Shown: positions 44,801-59,800, counted from the first letter of the stretch. The stretch: DNA of 64,000 nucleotides from Mesorhabditis belari (GCA_958450365.1 CAUEEP010000914.1:744001-808000); one strand, 5' to 3'. Notes: a model not told the origin generated them from the sequence alone. A program made the numbers and translations.

Positions 44801-47800
44801 TACATTCCACTGTGCCAGATACAATGCGTTTACTTTTGAGCATAAAGAACATTGACTTACGGTCCCGGTTGGCGCTTGAGCCATCATGCAAGCTGCTGAG
44901 ATCTTTGTGTGACAGCGCTTGTGCACCTGGAAAGTCGCTCTAGTCCAGTTAGCTACAGTAGTTTGGCTACAATAGTCTTTACAGTAGTCTAACTAGCTAC
45001 AGTGGCCTTTACAGTAGTCCTTAAAGTAGTCTAACTAGCTACAGTAGTCTTTACAGTAGTCTAACTAGCTACAGTGGCCTTTACAGTAGTCTAACTACCT
45101 ACAGTAGCCTTTAGAGTAGTCCTTAAAGTAGTCTAACTAGCTACAGTAGCCTTTACAGTAGTCCAGCTACCGTACCAGATGCTTCAGCTACTAAACTGGA
45201 CGCTATCTCATAACTGGCTACAACTACAATATCTACTGTAGGAATTACCGTAGCTAGTTCAGGAGGAAAGTTCAGCTTCTATTGATAAGTTCACTAGGTG
45301 AAACATTCGATAAAACTCAGGCACGATAGTTGAATTACTACCATAGCTGGGGATCAAGGTAGAATAAAACCAGATTACTGTAGCTAAGCAGCAGATTTAC
45401 ATCTTAAACTATTTACCGATATTTTACACGTTGTGCAGATAAAAATCTTCTCCGCGTGCCACATGAACTCATTGCAAAGCTCACAATATGTGGGTACGTG
45501 TACGAAGTCGCCACGGAAACGATGCCCAGCGTGGATCTGGAAGAAAGAAATGGTTATTGGATTATCTAGATTACTGTAGCTACAATAGCCAGGTACAGTA
45601 GTCAACTGGTAACTAGGTTACTGTAGCTAGAGTAGCAGGTACAGCACCCAGGTACAGTAGCCAAATGGTAACTGGGTTACTGTAACTACAATAGCCAGGT
45701 ACTGTAGCCAGGTACAGTAGCCAGGTACAATAGCTAACTGGTAACTAGATTACTGTAGCTATAGTAGCCAGGTACTCTAGCCAGCCAGGTACTCTAGCCA
45801 GCCAGGTACTCTAGCCAGCCAGGTACTCTAGCCAGCCAGGTACTGTAGCCAGGTACAGTAGCCAACTGGTAACTAGATTACTGTAGCTACAGTAGCCAGG
45901 TACAGTGGCCAGGTACAGTAGCCAGGTACTGTAGCCAGGTCCTGTGGCCAGGTGCTGTAGCCAGGTACAGTAGCTAACTGGTAACTAGATTACTGTAGCT
46001 ACAGTAGCCAGGCACCGTAGCCAGGTACTGTAGCCAGGTAGTGTAGCCAACTGGTAACTAGATTACTGTAGCTACAGTAGCCAGGCACCGTAGCCAGGTA
46101 CTGTAGCCAGGTACTGTAGCCAGGTACTGTAGCCAACTGGTAACTAGGTTACTGTAGCTATTTGTATATAGAAGTGATTCAGGGAAAAGATTTGTGAATG
46201 TAAATTGTAATTTTGTTGGTTATTTTCCACTCATTTACCACAGTGACATCAGAGCGCCGACGTTTCTTTCGATAACTCTGAAAAAAATCAACAACTCTAA
46301 AAAAAATCGACAACTACAGCACTTCTATATAAGAAATCAAGGGCGCTGATGTTAAAATGGCTTTTAAAAACAGATATTTACCCGAATGATCCCCGTTTTC
46401 TGCCGATTTTTCTTCAATTTCGATTGCTGTGAGACGAACTCGTTGAGAAAACCGCGAAACGCGTTCACGCCAAGTGGAAGCGGGAAAGTCACCTTCTCCT
46501 CGCGACAAACCGGTAATTTTTTTATATTTATTTATTCCCTAATACTCTAATTATCATAAGCATCACCCTAGCATTGTCATTATTTATTTAGAGCTTCAAT
46601 CTTCTTCATCAATCATCAATCTTCTTCATCAATCACCGTAATCTCCTTCCAATTCCCCAACCAACCTTTGTCAGTAAACCCTCGAACGTTGTGATGAGAT
46701 CCTTGTATCGGAGAACTGTTCGTTCTTCCTAAATTCTTGAAAATGTTTTACAGAAGATTACTAAACTCACCGTCAGTACAGCCTCGTATCCGATCAACTC
46801 CATGTGAAATTCCCGCATCGATTTCTTGAACAATGAGTCCACGATCGTGTCCCGTTTCTTTTTGTCCTGAATTGAATTGTCGTTTTTGTCCTGTGCTCAC
46901 CGTAACCCTGAATCCCTCCAGCTACCGTAACCTTGAATCCCCTCCAGCTACAGTAACCCTGAATCCCTCCAGCTACCGTAACCCTGAAGAATCCCCTCCA
47001 GCTACAGTAACCCTGAATCCCTCCAGCTACCGTAACCCTGAAGAATCCCCTCCAGCTACAGTAACCCTGAATCCCTCCAGCTACCGTAACCTTGAATCCC
47101 CTCCAGCTACAGTAACCCTGAATCCCTCCAGCTACCGTAACCTTGAATCCCCTCCAGCTACAGTAACCCTGAATCCCTCCAGCTACCGTAACCCTGAAGA
47201 ATCCCCTCCAGCTACCGTCACCCTGGATCCCTCCATCTACCGAACAATTACAGTACCCATTGATTGAGAAAATACGACAGGCAGTACTTCAAAGCTAAGC
47301 CAGAGCCAAATCCAGATCTGGCAGGGTTGGACTATGTGGGATTTCATTGTTGACCAGCCAAGACCAGAAATCGCATCAGATTTGGCTTCTGATCAAAATC
47401 CAATACGGTAGATTGGTACCTGATCAAGAATAGTCAACTTTTTGAACATAAACACGGAGAAGAGCCTCAAATCGTCGACACACTCCACCACGAGACTCAT
47501 CGGATCCGTCTGAATAATAGATCAAGTACAACGAACTGCTAAGTACAACAAACTACTAAGTACAACTAACTACAGCTTCGTCCAACTAGTTGGCTTTAGT
47601 TCTTTACCTGTTGTTTCGTTTGTGTGAGATTGAAAGTTGGATGGGTGGAGGTGGCAATCCGTGGAAGTTGAGCAGAGGATGGACTGCCGGATTGACGAGC
47701 TTGGCGAGAGCCGCTAGATTCGATTTTAGTATCCCTGATGAATTATAGCCAAGTATAGCCAAAGCATAGCCAAGCATAGCCAAAGCATAGCCAAAGCATA

Positions 47801-50800
47801 GCCAAAGCATAGCCAAAGCATAGCCAAAAACCAATTCACCGTATCTCCCAGGGTTTTCTTGGTGGCTCTAAACGTGTCGGCGATCGAAGCGGTGAAGTGG
47901 GTGAGCAGGGTAAAGATGGCGCGAAAGATGAGCACTCTTTGTGGAAAGTCATCTTGCAACCTGGAACAAAAGAAATGAGACTTTTGTTGAGCTATCTTGT
48001 GATCTTGTATCTTGGGAAAACTCACGAGAACATTTGAGCGCTTGGGCAAGCAATCCGGAGAGTTGCTTTGCGCAAAGGGCGCACGGTTCGGCTCGACGCA
48101 ATCGTTGAACTTTTAGGGAATGAATGTCGGGATGACTGAAATCAGAGATTAGCTAGAGAGCTTTAGCTAGAGAGCTAGAGAGCTTTAGCTAGAGAGCTTT
48201 AGCTAGAGAGCTTTAGCTAGAGAGCTTTAGCTAGAGAGCTTTAGCTAGAGCTTTAGCTAGAGAGCTTTAGCTAGAGAATGCTCTTTTCTCGAAGTTGAGA
48301 ATCGATTCAAGAGGTGTATCTTATAGAATCAGAAATGTGGATTCAGAAATTGCAAAAATTAGCTCCGGACTCGCACGGAAACGCGAGGAATCTGGCATGG
48401 AGATAGGAGAAGATTTCGAGCTCTATGAAGCTGTGAAAAGGAGACTTTGAGTTGACTAAGCTTGCGAGGAAGTTTGCGAGGAAGCTTGCGACTAGCTTGC
48501 GACTAGCTTGCGACTAGCTTGCGACTAGCTTGCCGACTAGCTTGCGACTAGCAAGTTCTCAGTGTTGTTGGGTTAACAATGATTGACTGTTTGTTGAAAC
48601 CTTGTGGATGGATGATCATCATCTCCTTCGGAAACAGCTCCACTGTCACTTCTCCTCCCAAAAAGTCCCTCGACAACGCCTTTCAAATTTCGTTTCGCCT
48701 TTTGGAAACCGATTTTCCCGCTTCCCGTTTTCTTCTTCGTGATCACGTTTGAGAGCTGAATTTCGAGATTTCGAGATTCTTTAAACCTGTATTCTCTTAA
48801 ATTTTCAAATATTTTTACTTACGATACTCGGTGAGGAATTTTGAGCAATTTAGCTTTAGAATTTGGTTTAAAATTTAGCTTTAGCTTTAGAAGTTAGCTT
48901 TAGAATCTAGCTTTAGCTTGACGATTTAGCTTTAAAATCTAGCTTGACAATTTAACTTTACAATATAGCTTTACAATTTCCTTACCGTACGGCAATTTCC
49001 TTCCTTACCGTGAGCAATTTAGGGTAGCTTTACAAGTCTACTGTACTGTACAAGTCTACTGTACTGTACAAGTCTATTGTACTGTACAAGTCTACTGTAC
49101 TGTACAAGTCTACTGTACTGTACAAGTCTACTGTACTGTACAAGTCTATTGTACTGTACAAGTCTATTGTACTGAAGTCTATTGTATTGTACAAGTCTAC
49201 TGTATTGTACAAGTCTACTGTACTGTACAAGTCTACTACAGCAGTAGTCTGACCAGTACTATTGCAATCTTGACTACAATCTTTAGGCTACAGTAACCAG
49301 CATAAATAGTACAGCAGTAGTCTGACCAGTACTACTGCAATCTTGACTACAATGTGCAGGCTACTGTAACCAGTACAGTAGTAAGCCAAGCTACAGTAAC
49401 CACTATCAACAGTAAGCTATAGTGACCAGTACTACCGTAATCTTGGCTACAATCTGTAGGCTGCAGTAACCATTTTTTCCTAGAAGAGGCAAGTTTACGG
49501 TAGTATGGGAATACATTTTCGAGAACGGACTAAAAACAAAGCTTCACCTCATCAAGCGTTCTCAATGTTTCCCCTTTTCTCGCAATTTGATCACTTTCCG
49601 TGCTTGCCGCTCGTCGCAACATTTTCAATTTCGCCGTTGATGCGGTCGCGGCCAAGCTCTGACGTCGGTGGAAAGCGTTTTCCGTTGGCTCTTCTCTGCA
49701 AATCCACTCTACAACTAAATCCAGATCGATTCTTACTCGATCAGCTTTAGCTTTGTGTCCTCAAGTGTGAAAGCGACATCCAAATCAACATTGTCATCGC
49801 TAAAATGTAAAATGGCTTCTTTAAAGTCTTCTTTAAAGCTTTAATGGCTTCTTTAAAGTCTTTAATGACTTCTTTAAAGGCTCCTTTAATGGCTTCTTTA
49901 ATGGCTTCTTTAAAGTCTTTACTGATTCTTTAAAGTCTTTAATGGCTTCTTTAAAGGCTTCTTTAAAGGCTTCTTTAAAGGCTTCTTTAAAGGCTTCTTT
50001 AAAGGCTTCTTTAAAGGCTCCTTTAATGGCTTCTTTAAAATCTTTAATGGCTTCTTTAAAGTCTTTACTGATTCTTTAAAGTATTTACTTGTAATTCCCA
50101 AAAACATCTCCTTCCGAAGGTGTCAAATCTAATCCATCATCGGATTCTTCTCCCGATGAGCACTCATCAGATGAGGTGGCGAACTGGAATTTGAAAGTAC
50201 TCCATTGTACAATGAAAGTACAATGCACAATGGATTGTCAAGTTTACCAGTGAACCAGTGATCGTAAACAGACTACGCAATGCTCCTATAGAGCTGTTTA
50301 AAGCAAGAACAACAAGCCAAACCTCAGCCAATGACGCTGGATTGTTGAGATCAAATTTCGGGAGTTGAAATGTGTGAATTTTGGTGATGTGGAAACGGTT
50401 AGCACCTTTTCGTGGGATGTCGCCGATTCTAAAAACATTTATATGTCGTAGCCGATGGAGGATTTCAGCGAATTATATCTCGGTTGGTATTATTTTGGTA
50501 TTATTGTTTATTTTTGTTGTTTAGTTTGGTCGAAAAATGCAACTTGCAATGAAAAATGCAAAATGCAACTGCAACTAGAATGCGTTTTTAGCTTTTAAGC
50601 GCCTTTTAGAGAGTTTGCTTGAGTTTGTGGTATTGACTTCAGTCAATACAGAACTCAAGATTTCATTTTTGACACTTCTTCGGCTAGCCGAAGAAGTCTG
50701 AGACTTAATCGGCTGAAATCCTTCATCGGCTACGACATATACATTTTGAATTGAGTTGAAACTATTGAGTTGGTGAATTGAAAACTGCCAAACTTTGACG

Positions 50801-53800
50801 ACTTTAAGTTTGACTTGAACTTTATTCAACATAAAACCACAAATCCATTCCAAATAATTTCCATTATTATTGACGACTTCTGCCCATTTTATAGGCAATT
50901 TGCGGATTCCTCTTTCGTAGTAGGATTTTGGTTTGTTTGTGAGACTCAGACTCAACAATGGAGGACTGGTGATGTCAGTTTGAGACTCAGTTTGAGCACT
51001 TTCTTCAAAAGAAACGCATTTTGGTGTCAATGGGAAAGTTGTAGAGAATAAAAAATTAGGCTTATAGTCAAATTTTCAAAAAGATACACTTAGCCGTTTC
51101 GCTTAAAATGCAAGTTTTGTGAAAACTCGTAATCGAAAATCGAAAATTTCGCATTTCTTGAAAACCAGTTTTTGAATCGTTCTGAAAATTTGGATATAAG
51201 CTTCATTTTTGATTCTCTACAACTTTTCCATTGACACCAAAATGGGTTTCTTTTGAAGAAGGTCCTCAAACTGTCACACATGACAATAGCTCGCAGTTTT
51301 CAATTCACCAATCCAACAGATTGAGATTAGCCTTGATTTGAGGACAAGTCAATGTCCAATTTGAGGATTCAGAGCCAGCCAGATTAGTTTGGCAGAGGGA
51401 GAGGGAAGGGGCTTATGTAAAAGCCCTGCGCCAAACGACGAGCGATTACGCGGCCGCACAAAGGCCGCATATTTCCACAATAGCCCACAATCTTCAATTC
51501 ACCAATCCAATATCATCAATTTCCTTTACCCAATCACCGTATTTCCGTATTTCTGCTGACCTTTTCCTCGTCAACGCTCCCCTATACGCTGCTTGAAGTG
51601 CCAGAATCGAGCTTTTCAACTGATTGTACCGTTTCTCTTCTCGATATCTGAAAAGTTCTCGATGTTGTGATTGGATTTTATTTGAGGGTTTCTTGAGATT
51701 AAATCTGGTTTAGCTTGTCCTACAGATCATGATATTAAGAGAAAGAAAGCCTGGCAAAACCCAGTTCTCAAGAAATCAATAATATTACCAAACTAGATTC
51801 AGTCTAAGATCTAAGCCTAAGCCTAAGCCTAAGCCTTTCCAGCTCACCGCCTCCAATTTGCTTGTATGACGAGTGCCGCATAACTCTCATGGCGTAATCG
51901 ATTTCGCAGCTGCATTCCACGGAACATTGCTTGGATTCGGATGACTCCATTCCGCAATCGGAGGTACTTCTTTCGCGCGAGAACCGTTCGAAACCATCTG
52001 GAAACATGATTTGTTGCGTACTATAGTAGAATACTTATGGGTGACTTAATACTTATGAGTTAAACCCTTACGGTAATCAATTGTAGCTAAAAAATGGGGG
52101 AAATGACGCAAGATCAGGGCTAATAGAGAGTTTCGATAAAGATACAAACGTTTTCTCAGCGCAAAATCAAAACTAGAACCAGTGGAATGGCCAGGACTCG
52201 TGGAATGGCCAGAGGAATGCCAGAGCCAGTGGAACGGCCAGAGGAATGGCCAGAGCCAGTGGAATAGCCAGAGCCAGTGGAATGACCAAAGCCAATGGAA
52301 TGGTTACTTCACCCAAGAGAATTAGGACTTTAAGAGCTCCATTAGATAGCAACTACCCAAAGTAAGACTCCCGTTCAGCCAGTAGGACTTTAAGGGTAGG
52401 TATTCACTACTCAAAGCTGAGAATTGAGCAAAATTGGCTACTCCATCGAATTCTCCATATCAAAAAACCCAAGTTCTCGAATTTTCAGTAAATTTGTTTA
52501 ACTTTAACGATTCTAAAAGGTTTTTCCCGTTTCTTGGGTAATTAAACCGGTAGGGTTTTGAGTAGGATTAGGCCAAAAGGCGAGGGTTTACGGGAGAGCA
52601 CAGAGTACACGGGGTAAGCCAAACAGCTTGCCAAACCTTTGCAGAGTGACAATATGTTGCATGATCGTTCGATGGAGGAAATCGTCAAGGATCAACTTCT
52701 CAGCGTCACGCATGAACACCTGACATTGATGATTGATGTCTTAATGTCTGAATTTTCTCATTCAAACCTTTGTCAACCCATACTGCACATTGTCTTCTTG
52801 TATCAGTGGATGATTTTGGATGAAATTCTTCACATCTTCTTCTTGACTTTCCCGACCGTACGGCAAAAGGATACGGTATTGATTGATGAATGCCTGGAAA
52901 TGGGAATGTTTGGGTAAAGCCTAAGCCGTAACCATTTCAGGGACAAGCCAGATTAGTTGGGTTGGCCTGAGTTGGCCGGGCCTAGTCTCCAACAAGACCT
53001 AAGCCTAGGTGAACCTGAGCCTGAATCTGAGCCTGAGCCTAAGCCTGAACCTGGGCCTGAGTCTAATCCCAAGCCTAAGTCTAAGCCTGATCCTAAGCCT
53101 AAACCTGAGCCGAAGCCTGAGCCTGAATCTGAATCTGAGCCTGAGCCTAAACCCGAACCTAAGCCTCAGCCTCGCCTCAGCCTGAACCTAAGCCTGAGCC
53201 TAAATCTGAGCCTGAGCCTAAGCCTAAACCTAAGCCAGAGCCTTAACCTGAACCTAAGCCTGAACCTAAGCCTCAGCCTGAACCTAAGCCTCAGCCTGAA
53301 CCTAAGCCTCAGCCTGAACCTAAGCCTGATCACCGAAAACCCCCAAACCCAAATGGACTCAGTCTTAGCCGAGACTGAGTCCAAGTCTGAGCCTAGGTTG
53401 GACACGTTGATCCTCCTATTCCTATGGGTTGGGACTGGGTCATCGATCAGCGCCGGGATTCGAATCAGCAACCTCTCGCTTACCGGGCGAATCCAATGAG
53501 CTATACCCTAAGCTGTACCAAGGTAGAAATTCCATGAAATTGACCTAAACCTAGATTTTACTGGTTTAGCTTGACCTGGAAACAGCCTGGGAAAACTACT
53601 TGAGTCAATCAAAGTCTAGCTTGGCCTATAGCCAGAGTCAGTTCCAAATCTTACTTGGCACTCACAAGAACACCAAGAGATCCTAAAAGTCAGCTTTTGC
53701 TAGGCTATAATACACTCTAACAATCCTTTCACTAGATACCTGATACTCGATTCTGACACTGTAGCCGGCTCGTCGAATCCGCACCGTTTCCAGCATTCCC

Positions 53801-56800
53801 GTGTAGCGCAATTGTCGCAAAATAATGTCCTCATCGAAATGATTGGCTATCTAGAGAAATTTCGACTTTAAACAGTCTTTGTTACCACTTTGATCTGCTA
53901 TAAAATGAAAGGAATACCTTCTCATTGTTGCTCTTGATGCAGCGGATAAAGTAAGGCGTAGCGGCGCCTAGTGTTGACATCAAGCTGTAAAGTCCAGGTT
54001 TTGAGAGTTGAGAAACTGATTACCGTATCAAGCTGTACTCGAATTGTCGCGAGACTGAGGCTGGCTTTGCGGAGGTGACACGGCGACGACCGATCGCCTC
54101 ACGGAGGATCTAGCGAGTGGTATAATAACCCTACCGTAATCCTACAGTAACCATATCGTAGCCCTACCCTAACCCTACCGTAGCCCTGCCGTAGTCCTAC
54201 TGTAACCCTACCGTAACCCCGCCGTAACTCTACCGTAATCCTACGGTAGGACTACTGTAACCCTACCGTAGCCCTGCCGTAGGACTACTGCAGTCCTACC
54301 GTAGCCCTGCCGTAACTCTACTGCAACCCTACCGTAACCCTACCGTAGTCCTACTGTAACCCTACCGTGACCCTACCGTAGCCCTACCATAATCCTACTG
54401 TAACCCTACCGTGACCCTACCGTAGCCCTACCATAATCCTACTGTAACCCTACCGTGACCCTACCGTAGCCCTACCATAATCCTGCTGTAACCCTACCGT
54501 AGCCCTACCATAATCCTACTGTAACCCTACCGTGACCCTACCGTAGCCCTACCATAATCCTACTGTAACCCTACCGTAACCCTTCCGTAGTAGCAGCTAC
54601 AGTAACACTAGTGTCAAAAGTAACCTTAGTTACAGTAACCTTGATAACTTGTAACCCTTTGATGCAGCCCTGCCAGCGGCAACTCTAACAACCACATCAA
54701 TTCTTAGATACCTAGCTATCGATTATAGCCATCATAACCCTCACTATTTTCTACCTTTACTCTTACTATTATACAGTAATTCACCTGCAAACTTTTCAAA
54801 GTAGAGAGCCGTTCTTTCTGTGGTCGATGCATGCTTCGACGGGCTTGTGAGGTAATTGTGCCAAAAACAGACGTGTCACAGAAATCCGGGATGGAGAGGC
54901 TAAAATGATATTGATGATTTCCAAAAAAATAGACTCACCGTAGTTCTCCGCGAAGAAAAGCGGATAGCTGAGAGTCGGATGAGCGTCGGCCTCTCGATGG
55001 ATCTTCGTCTCGAACTCCCAAATGACCAGCGCTTTCTAGAAAGTGATGGAGTGTGAAATTTGGAGAATAGATTTAAATCTAATAGCTAGATATTGATTAA
55101 TGTCACTTAGAGCTTAGGTATTAGAGGTTAGTAACTTTAAAGCTACTGTAATTCCTTACCACTTCGCTGAATTTTCCTGCCAGCTTGCTTGAAAGCGTAG
55201 AGTGCTCGGAAGACTGATCGAATCAAAGTCCATCTGGAAATTGAGACAATTTCTGGAGCTACAGTAATCTAGCTACAATAATCTAGCTACAGGAATCTAG
55301 CTACAGTAATCTACAGTAATCTGGAGCTACAGTAATCTACAGTAATCTGGAGCTACAGTAATCTACAGTAATCTGGAGCTACAGTAATCTACAGTAATCT
55401 GGAGCTACAGTAATCTACAGTAATCTGGAGCTACAGTAATCTACAGTAATCTGGAGCTACAGTAAGCCAGGCAATAGTTACAGTAATCTGGAGCTACAGT
55501 AAGCCGGGCAATAGTTACAGTAAGCCATAGACTACCATAGCCTACACAGCTACAGTAAACGTTGCAGTCAAGCCCTGGACATGACTTGTATGTCTCTGAA
55601 GACATGACTGAAGCCACGTAAAGCTTCCAGAGACATACAAGTCATGTCCAAGGCTTGGCTGCCAAGTTTACTGTAGCTTCTTTCTAAATCTTCAGCCTTG
55701 CTCACCGATAAACAGCCACCGGATCGGAGCCGACCAATTCGCGGACCAGTGAATATTTCGAATTCTTCAATGTAATCAACACATCGTGTCGCATTAGATC
55801 CTTATTTTTCTCGCGGAAACCCTTGAATGATGAGAATTTGAATGTAGGACTCTTGTAGACTTTAGATAGCCTTCAAAGCCTTCAAAGCCTTCAAACTGTA
55901 AGCCTTCAAAGCCTTCAAAGCCTTCAAACTGTAAGCCTTCAAGTATTCAAACTGTAAGCCTTCAAAGCCTTCAAAGCCTTCAAACTGTAAGCCTTCAAAC
56001 AAGACTGTTAACAAGACTGCATTAACTACATTGACTTGACATTAACAATTGAACTTGACAATTAAATCAAATCCTAAATTCCACTGTATCTAATCCAACC
56101 GTTGTCTGATATTTCACTTTTCCCGCATAATGCGCCACGATGAAGGCTTTCTCGCGTTTCTGGGGCATCTCGTAGTACTCGTTGTTCTAAAATTTGTCGG
56201 TAATTTGTCAAGCTACAGTAATCCGCAGCTACCGTAGCCTGCAGCTATAGTAGCGGCTACCGTAGCCTGCAGCTACAGTAATCCGCTTTTTAGACTCACT
56301 TTCAAGAAAGTGTTCAACTTGTCGAGCATCGATTGATCGGTACCATTGTGAATGTTTGACTCCTCGTCGATCAGTCGAAGGATTCCATAGGGTTTCGCCT
56401 GAAGAGACTGGTACAGTAATCCAGAGGTACAGTAATCCAGAGGTACAGTAACCCAGAGGTACAGTAACCTAGAGATACAGTAATCCAGAGATACAGTAAT
56501 CCAGAGGTACAGTAATCCAGAGATACAGTAACCTAGAGATACAGTAACCTAGGGAGACAGTAATCTAGAGATACAGTAATCTAGGGAGACAGTAATCTAG
56601 CGATACGGTAACCTAGAGATACTGGAACCTAGAGATACAGTAATCAAAGCTACAGTAACCCTGATCACTAATCAATGTCTCTACAGTAAGCCTAGCAACA
56701 GTTAAAGTAACCTAGCAAGCCACAGTAAGTTTTGGTTACCATAATCCTAGCAGCTACAGTTACCCTGACAGCAATCCCTAGCTACAGAAATCCCTAGCTA

Positions 56801-59800
56801 CAGTAATCTCTAGCTACAGCAAGCCCTAGTTACAGTAATCTCTGGCTACAGCAATCCCTAGCTACAGTAATCTCTAGCTACACTAGTCCGTGGCTAGAGT
56901 AATCTCTAGTTACACTAATCCCTAGCTAAAGTAATCCCTGGCTACAGCAAGCCCTAGCTACATTAACCTCTAGCTACAGTAATCTCTAGTTACACTAATC
57001 CCTAGCTACAGCAAGCCCTAACTACAGTAATCACTAGCTACAATAACTACAGTTCTGGCAGCGATTCTAGCTACCACACGTCAGCTACAGCAATCCATAA
57101 CGTAATCTCTAACTATAAACTACAATAATTCCTAACCACGTATCAATAGCTACAGTAAAATTGATACCACCGTAATCCCTGAGGTCTTCAGTTCACCAAA
57201 GCCCACCTGAAACAAATGCACACACTCCGTATTATCAGTGTACTCGATATTCGTCCACGTGATCCCCTCTTTGAGATATTCTTCCTGAAATCTTTTCTTT
57301 AAACTCCTCTATTCTAAAGCTTCTTAGAAAAACCTGCTCAAACTGAAAGATGTGTTGATTGAAATAAGCTTGAAGATGTTCATTCGCGTAATTGATACAC
57401 AATTGCTCAAATGAATTTTTATGTCCACCAACGTCTTCAAAACCGAAAATGTCGAGAATCCCTGGAAATTTGCGGTTCTTAGATTGCTTAGATTCGTATC
57501 AAAAGCTAGTTACAGTAGTTACAGTAATCCCTGATCACCCTAGTTACAACAGCTTACAGTAGCCTGGCAGCTACAGTAACCCCTAGCTACAGTAACTTTC
57601 TAGAACTCACCAATATAATAACCATTTGTAGGCGATTGAGCACGAAGCAGTTGTTGATTGATCCGCAAAACGATCCAATGAAAGAGTGCATTGTAGAGGC
57701 ATTTGGCCATCGCATCTCGTGTGTTTGTTGCCTTAAACTTTTCACTTTTGGAATGATAAGTTTAGGGTTGAGCCTCTCCTCCAGCTCGATTCAATTTGAC
57801 TCACCTCCGAAACGCTGTATCTTGAAATGACCGTATCGTTTTTTGTCACCGTTCGTCGCATTGTCAACGCCTAAACGGTACTCGAATTGCCCTATTCTGG
57901 CTACCGTAATCTTGACAAACAAGCCCTAGCAGATACAGTACCCTAGCTACAGTACCCTAGCGGCTACAGTACTCTAACAGCTACAGTACCCTAACAGCTA
58001 CAGTACCCTAGCTACAGTACCCTAACAGCTACAGTAACCTAGCTACAGTACCCTAACAGCTACAGTACCCTAGCTACAGTACCCTAGCAGCTACAGTACC
58101 CTAGCAGCTGCAGTACCCTAGCTACAGTACTCTAACAGCCACAGTACCCTAGCTACAGTACTCTAACAGCTACAGTACCCTAGCTACAGTACCCTAGCGG
58201 CTACAGTACTCTAACAGCTACAGTACCCTAGCAGCTACAGTACCCTAGCTACAGTACTCTAACGGCTACAGTACCCTAGTTACAATACCCTAGCTACAGT
58301 ACCCTACAGTACTAGCAGCTAATCCCCTTGCTACCACATAACAACTACAGTAACCCAGACGGTTACAATGAGCTGTAATACCTTACTACAATAAGCACAC
58401 AACTATTCAGCACTTTCCCTCACCTGTAACAGTTGATCGGCTCGAATATTCAGCAATTTCGCCACCAATCCCACGACTTCTTCATTTTCAATGTAAGCCG
58501 CCTCGTCACTGTGATAGCCTTGACGCTAAATGTCAACCAGATAAATCTAACGTTTTCATACTAAATGTACCTTGATATATTTAATGTTCCCTAGTAGAAG
58601 CACAGCGGAGAGAATCGCTTGAAGGGTGTGTTGGGTCGTGGGTGGAAAGCCGACCGCTAGCATGGCCTAAAGATAACGAAATGCTGAGCACAGTGATTTA
58701 GTATGCTTTAGTACTATCACCGTACATAGTACCATATACAGCCGACGCCTTATATACGCTGTTTCACATATGCCGCCTTATATACACTGATTTATCTACG
58801 CCCTCTTATATCCGCAACCTTATATACACTGCTTCATAAACTCCACCTTATATACGCTCCTTCACATAAGCCGCCTTATATACACCACCTTGTATACGCT
58901 GCTTTATCTATGCCGTCTTATCTACGCCGCCTTATATACGCTGCTTTATCTATGCCGTCTTATCTACGCCGCCTTATCTACGTAGTCTTATCTACGCCGC
59001 CTTATATACATCTTTTAAAGACATTCAGCCGTTTAACTGATTTGCTGGCAGACTCCCTTCAAACCGTTGAACCGTTGTTTAGCATACCATTGTTTTCAAG
59101 TGCTCCGAGCTTACGCTAAACCGAAGGCTGACTCAAAAATTGTTAAAGCTTTTACTATTATTGATTTTTTACGACTAGACTCTGTTTACTAATAGGCAAA
59201 CCTCGTTAACAGATTTTTCAGTAAGCTTTGATTGTTTCTTGTTATTTACTAGTTCTTTGTTGAGAAACACGCAATAACTTGATAAAACAATTTGCTTAAA
59301 ATGATTTGCTTGAAGAGATCTGCTTGAAACGATCTGCTTGAAACGATCTGCTTGAAACGATTTGCTTGAAATGATCTGCTTGAAATGATCTGCTTGAAAA
59401 GCTTTGCTTGAAACGATTTGCTTGAAATGATCTGCTTGAAAAGATTTATGGATTTATTTATTTCAATATAACGATGTGTTCGTTATAACGATTTCAAGCG
59501 GGGGTCCCAATCGTTATATCAAGAGTCGTTATATCAAGAGTCTGTAGTAGATTAGACCCAGACTAACCTGTTTCAATCTGCTCCATTCGTATTTCTCGTT
59601 TACACCCTCGGTGGCCTCGTAGGTGTTCTAAAAGAGAGATTATCAGCTTCTCAAATAGTACAGTAACCCATATGTTAAACCCAGGCTACAGTAATCTTTA
59701 GAGACTACGGTAGAGACTACGTGGGTTGTACTAATAGCTACTAACGACGGGTTACGATAGCCGTCATTCTTCATTCTGAATCTCAATGGGATACCTGATT

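Noticed and set aside
46833..47267. [10 protein letters not shown] repeat ORF
   Set aside because: Intronic satellite, opposite strand to hum-7, period-driven.
50575..51051. 151-codon minus ORF inside a hum-7 intron
   Set aside because: Falls within MITE C copy 2 and its flank, which recurs at 11.4-12 kb with frameshifts and stops.
52957..53499. [12 protein letters not shown] 180-codon ORF and RLRLRFRL minus ORF
   Set aside because: Hexameric telomere-like array in a hum-7 intron; opposite strand to the gene and without codon structure.
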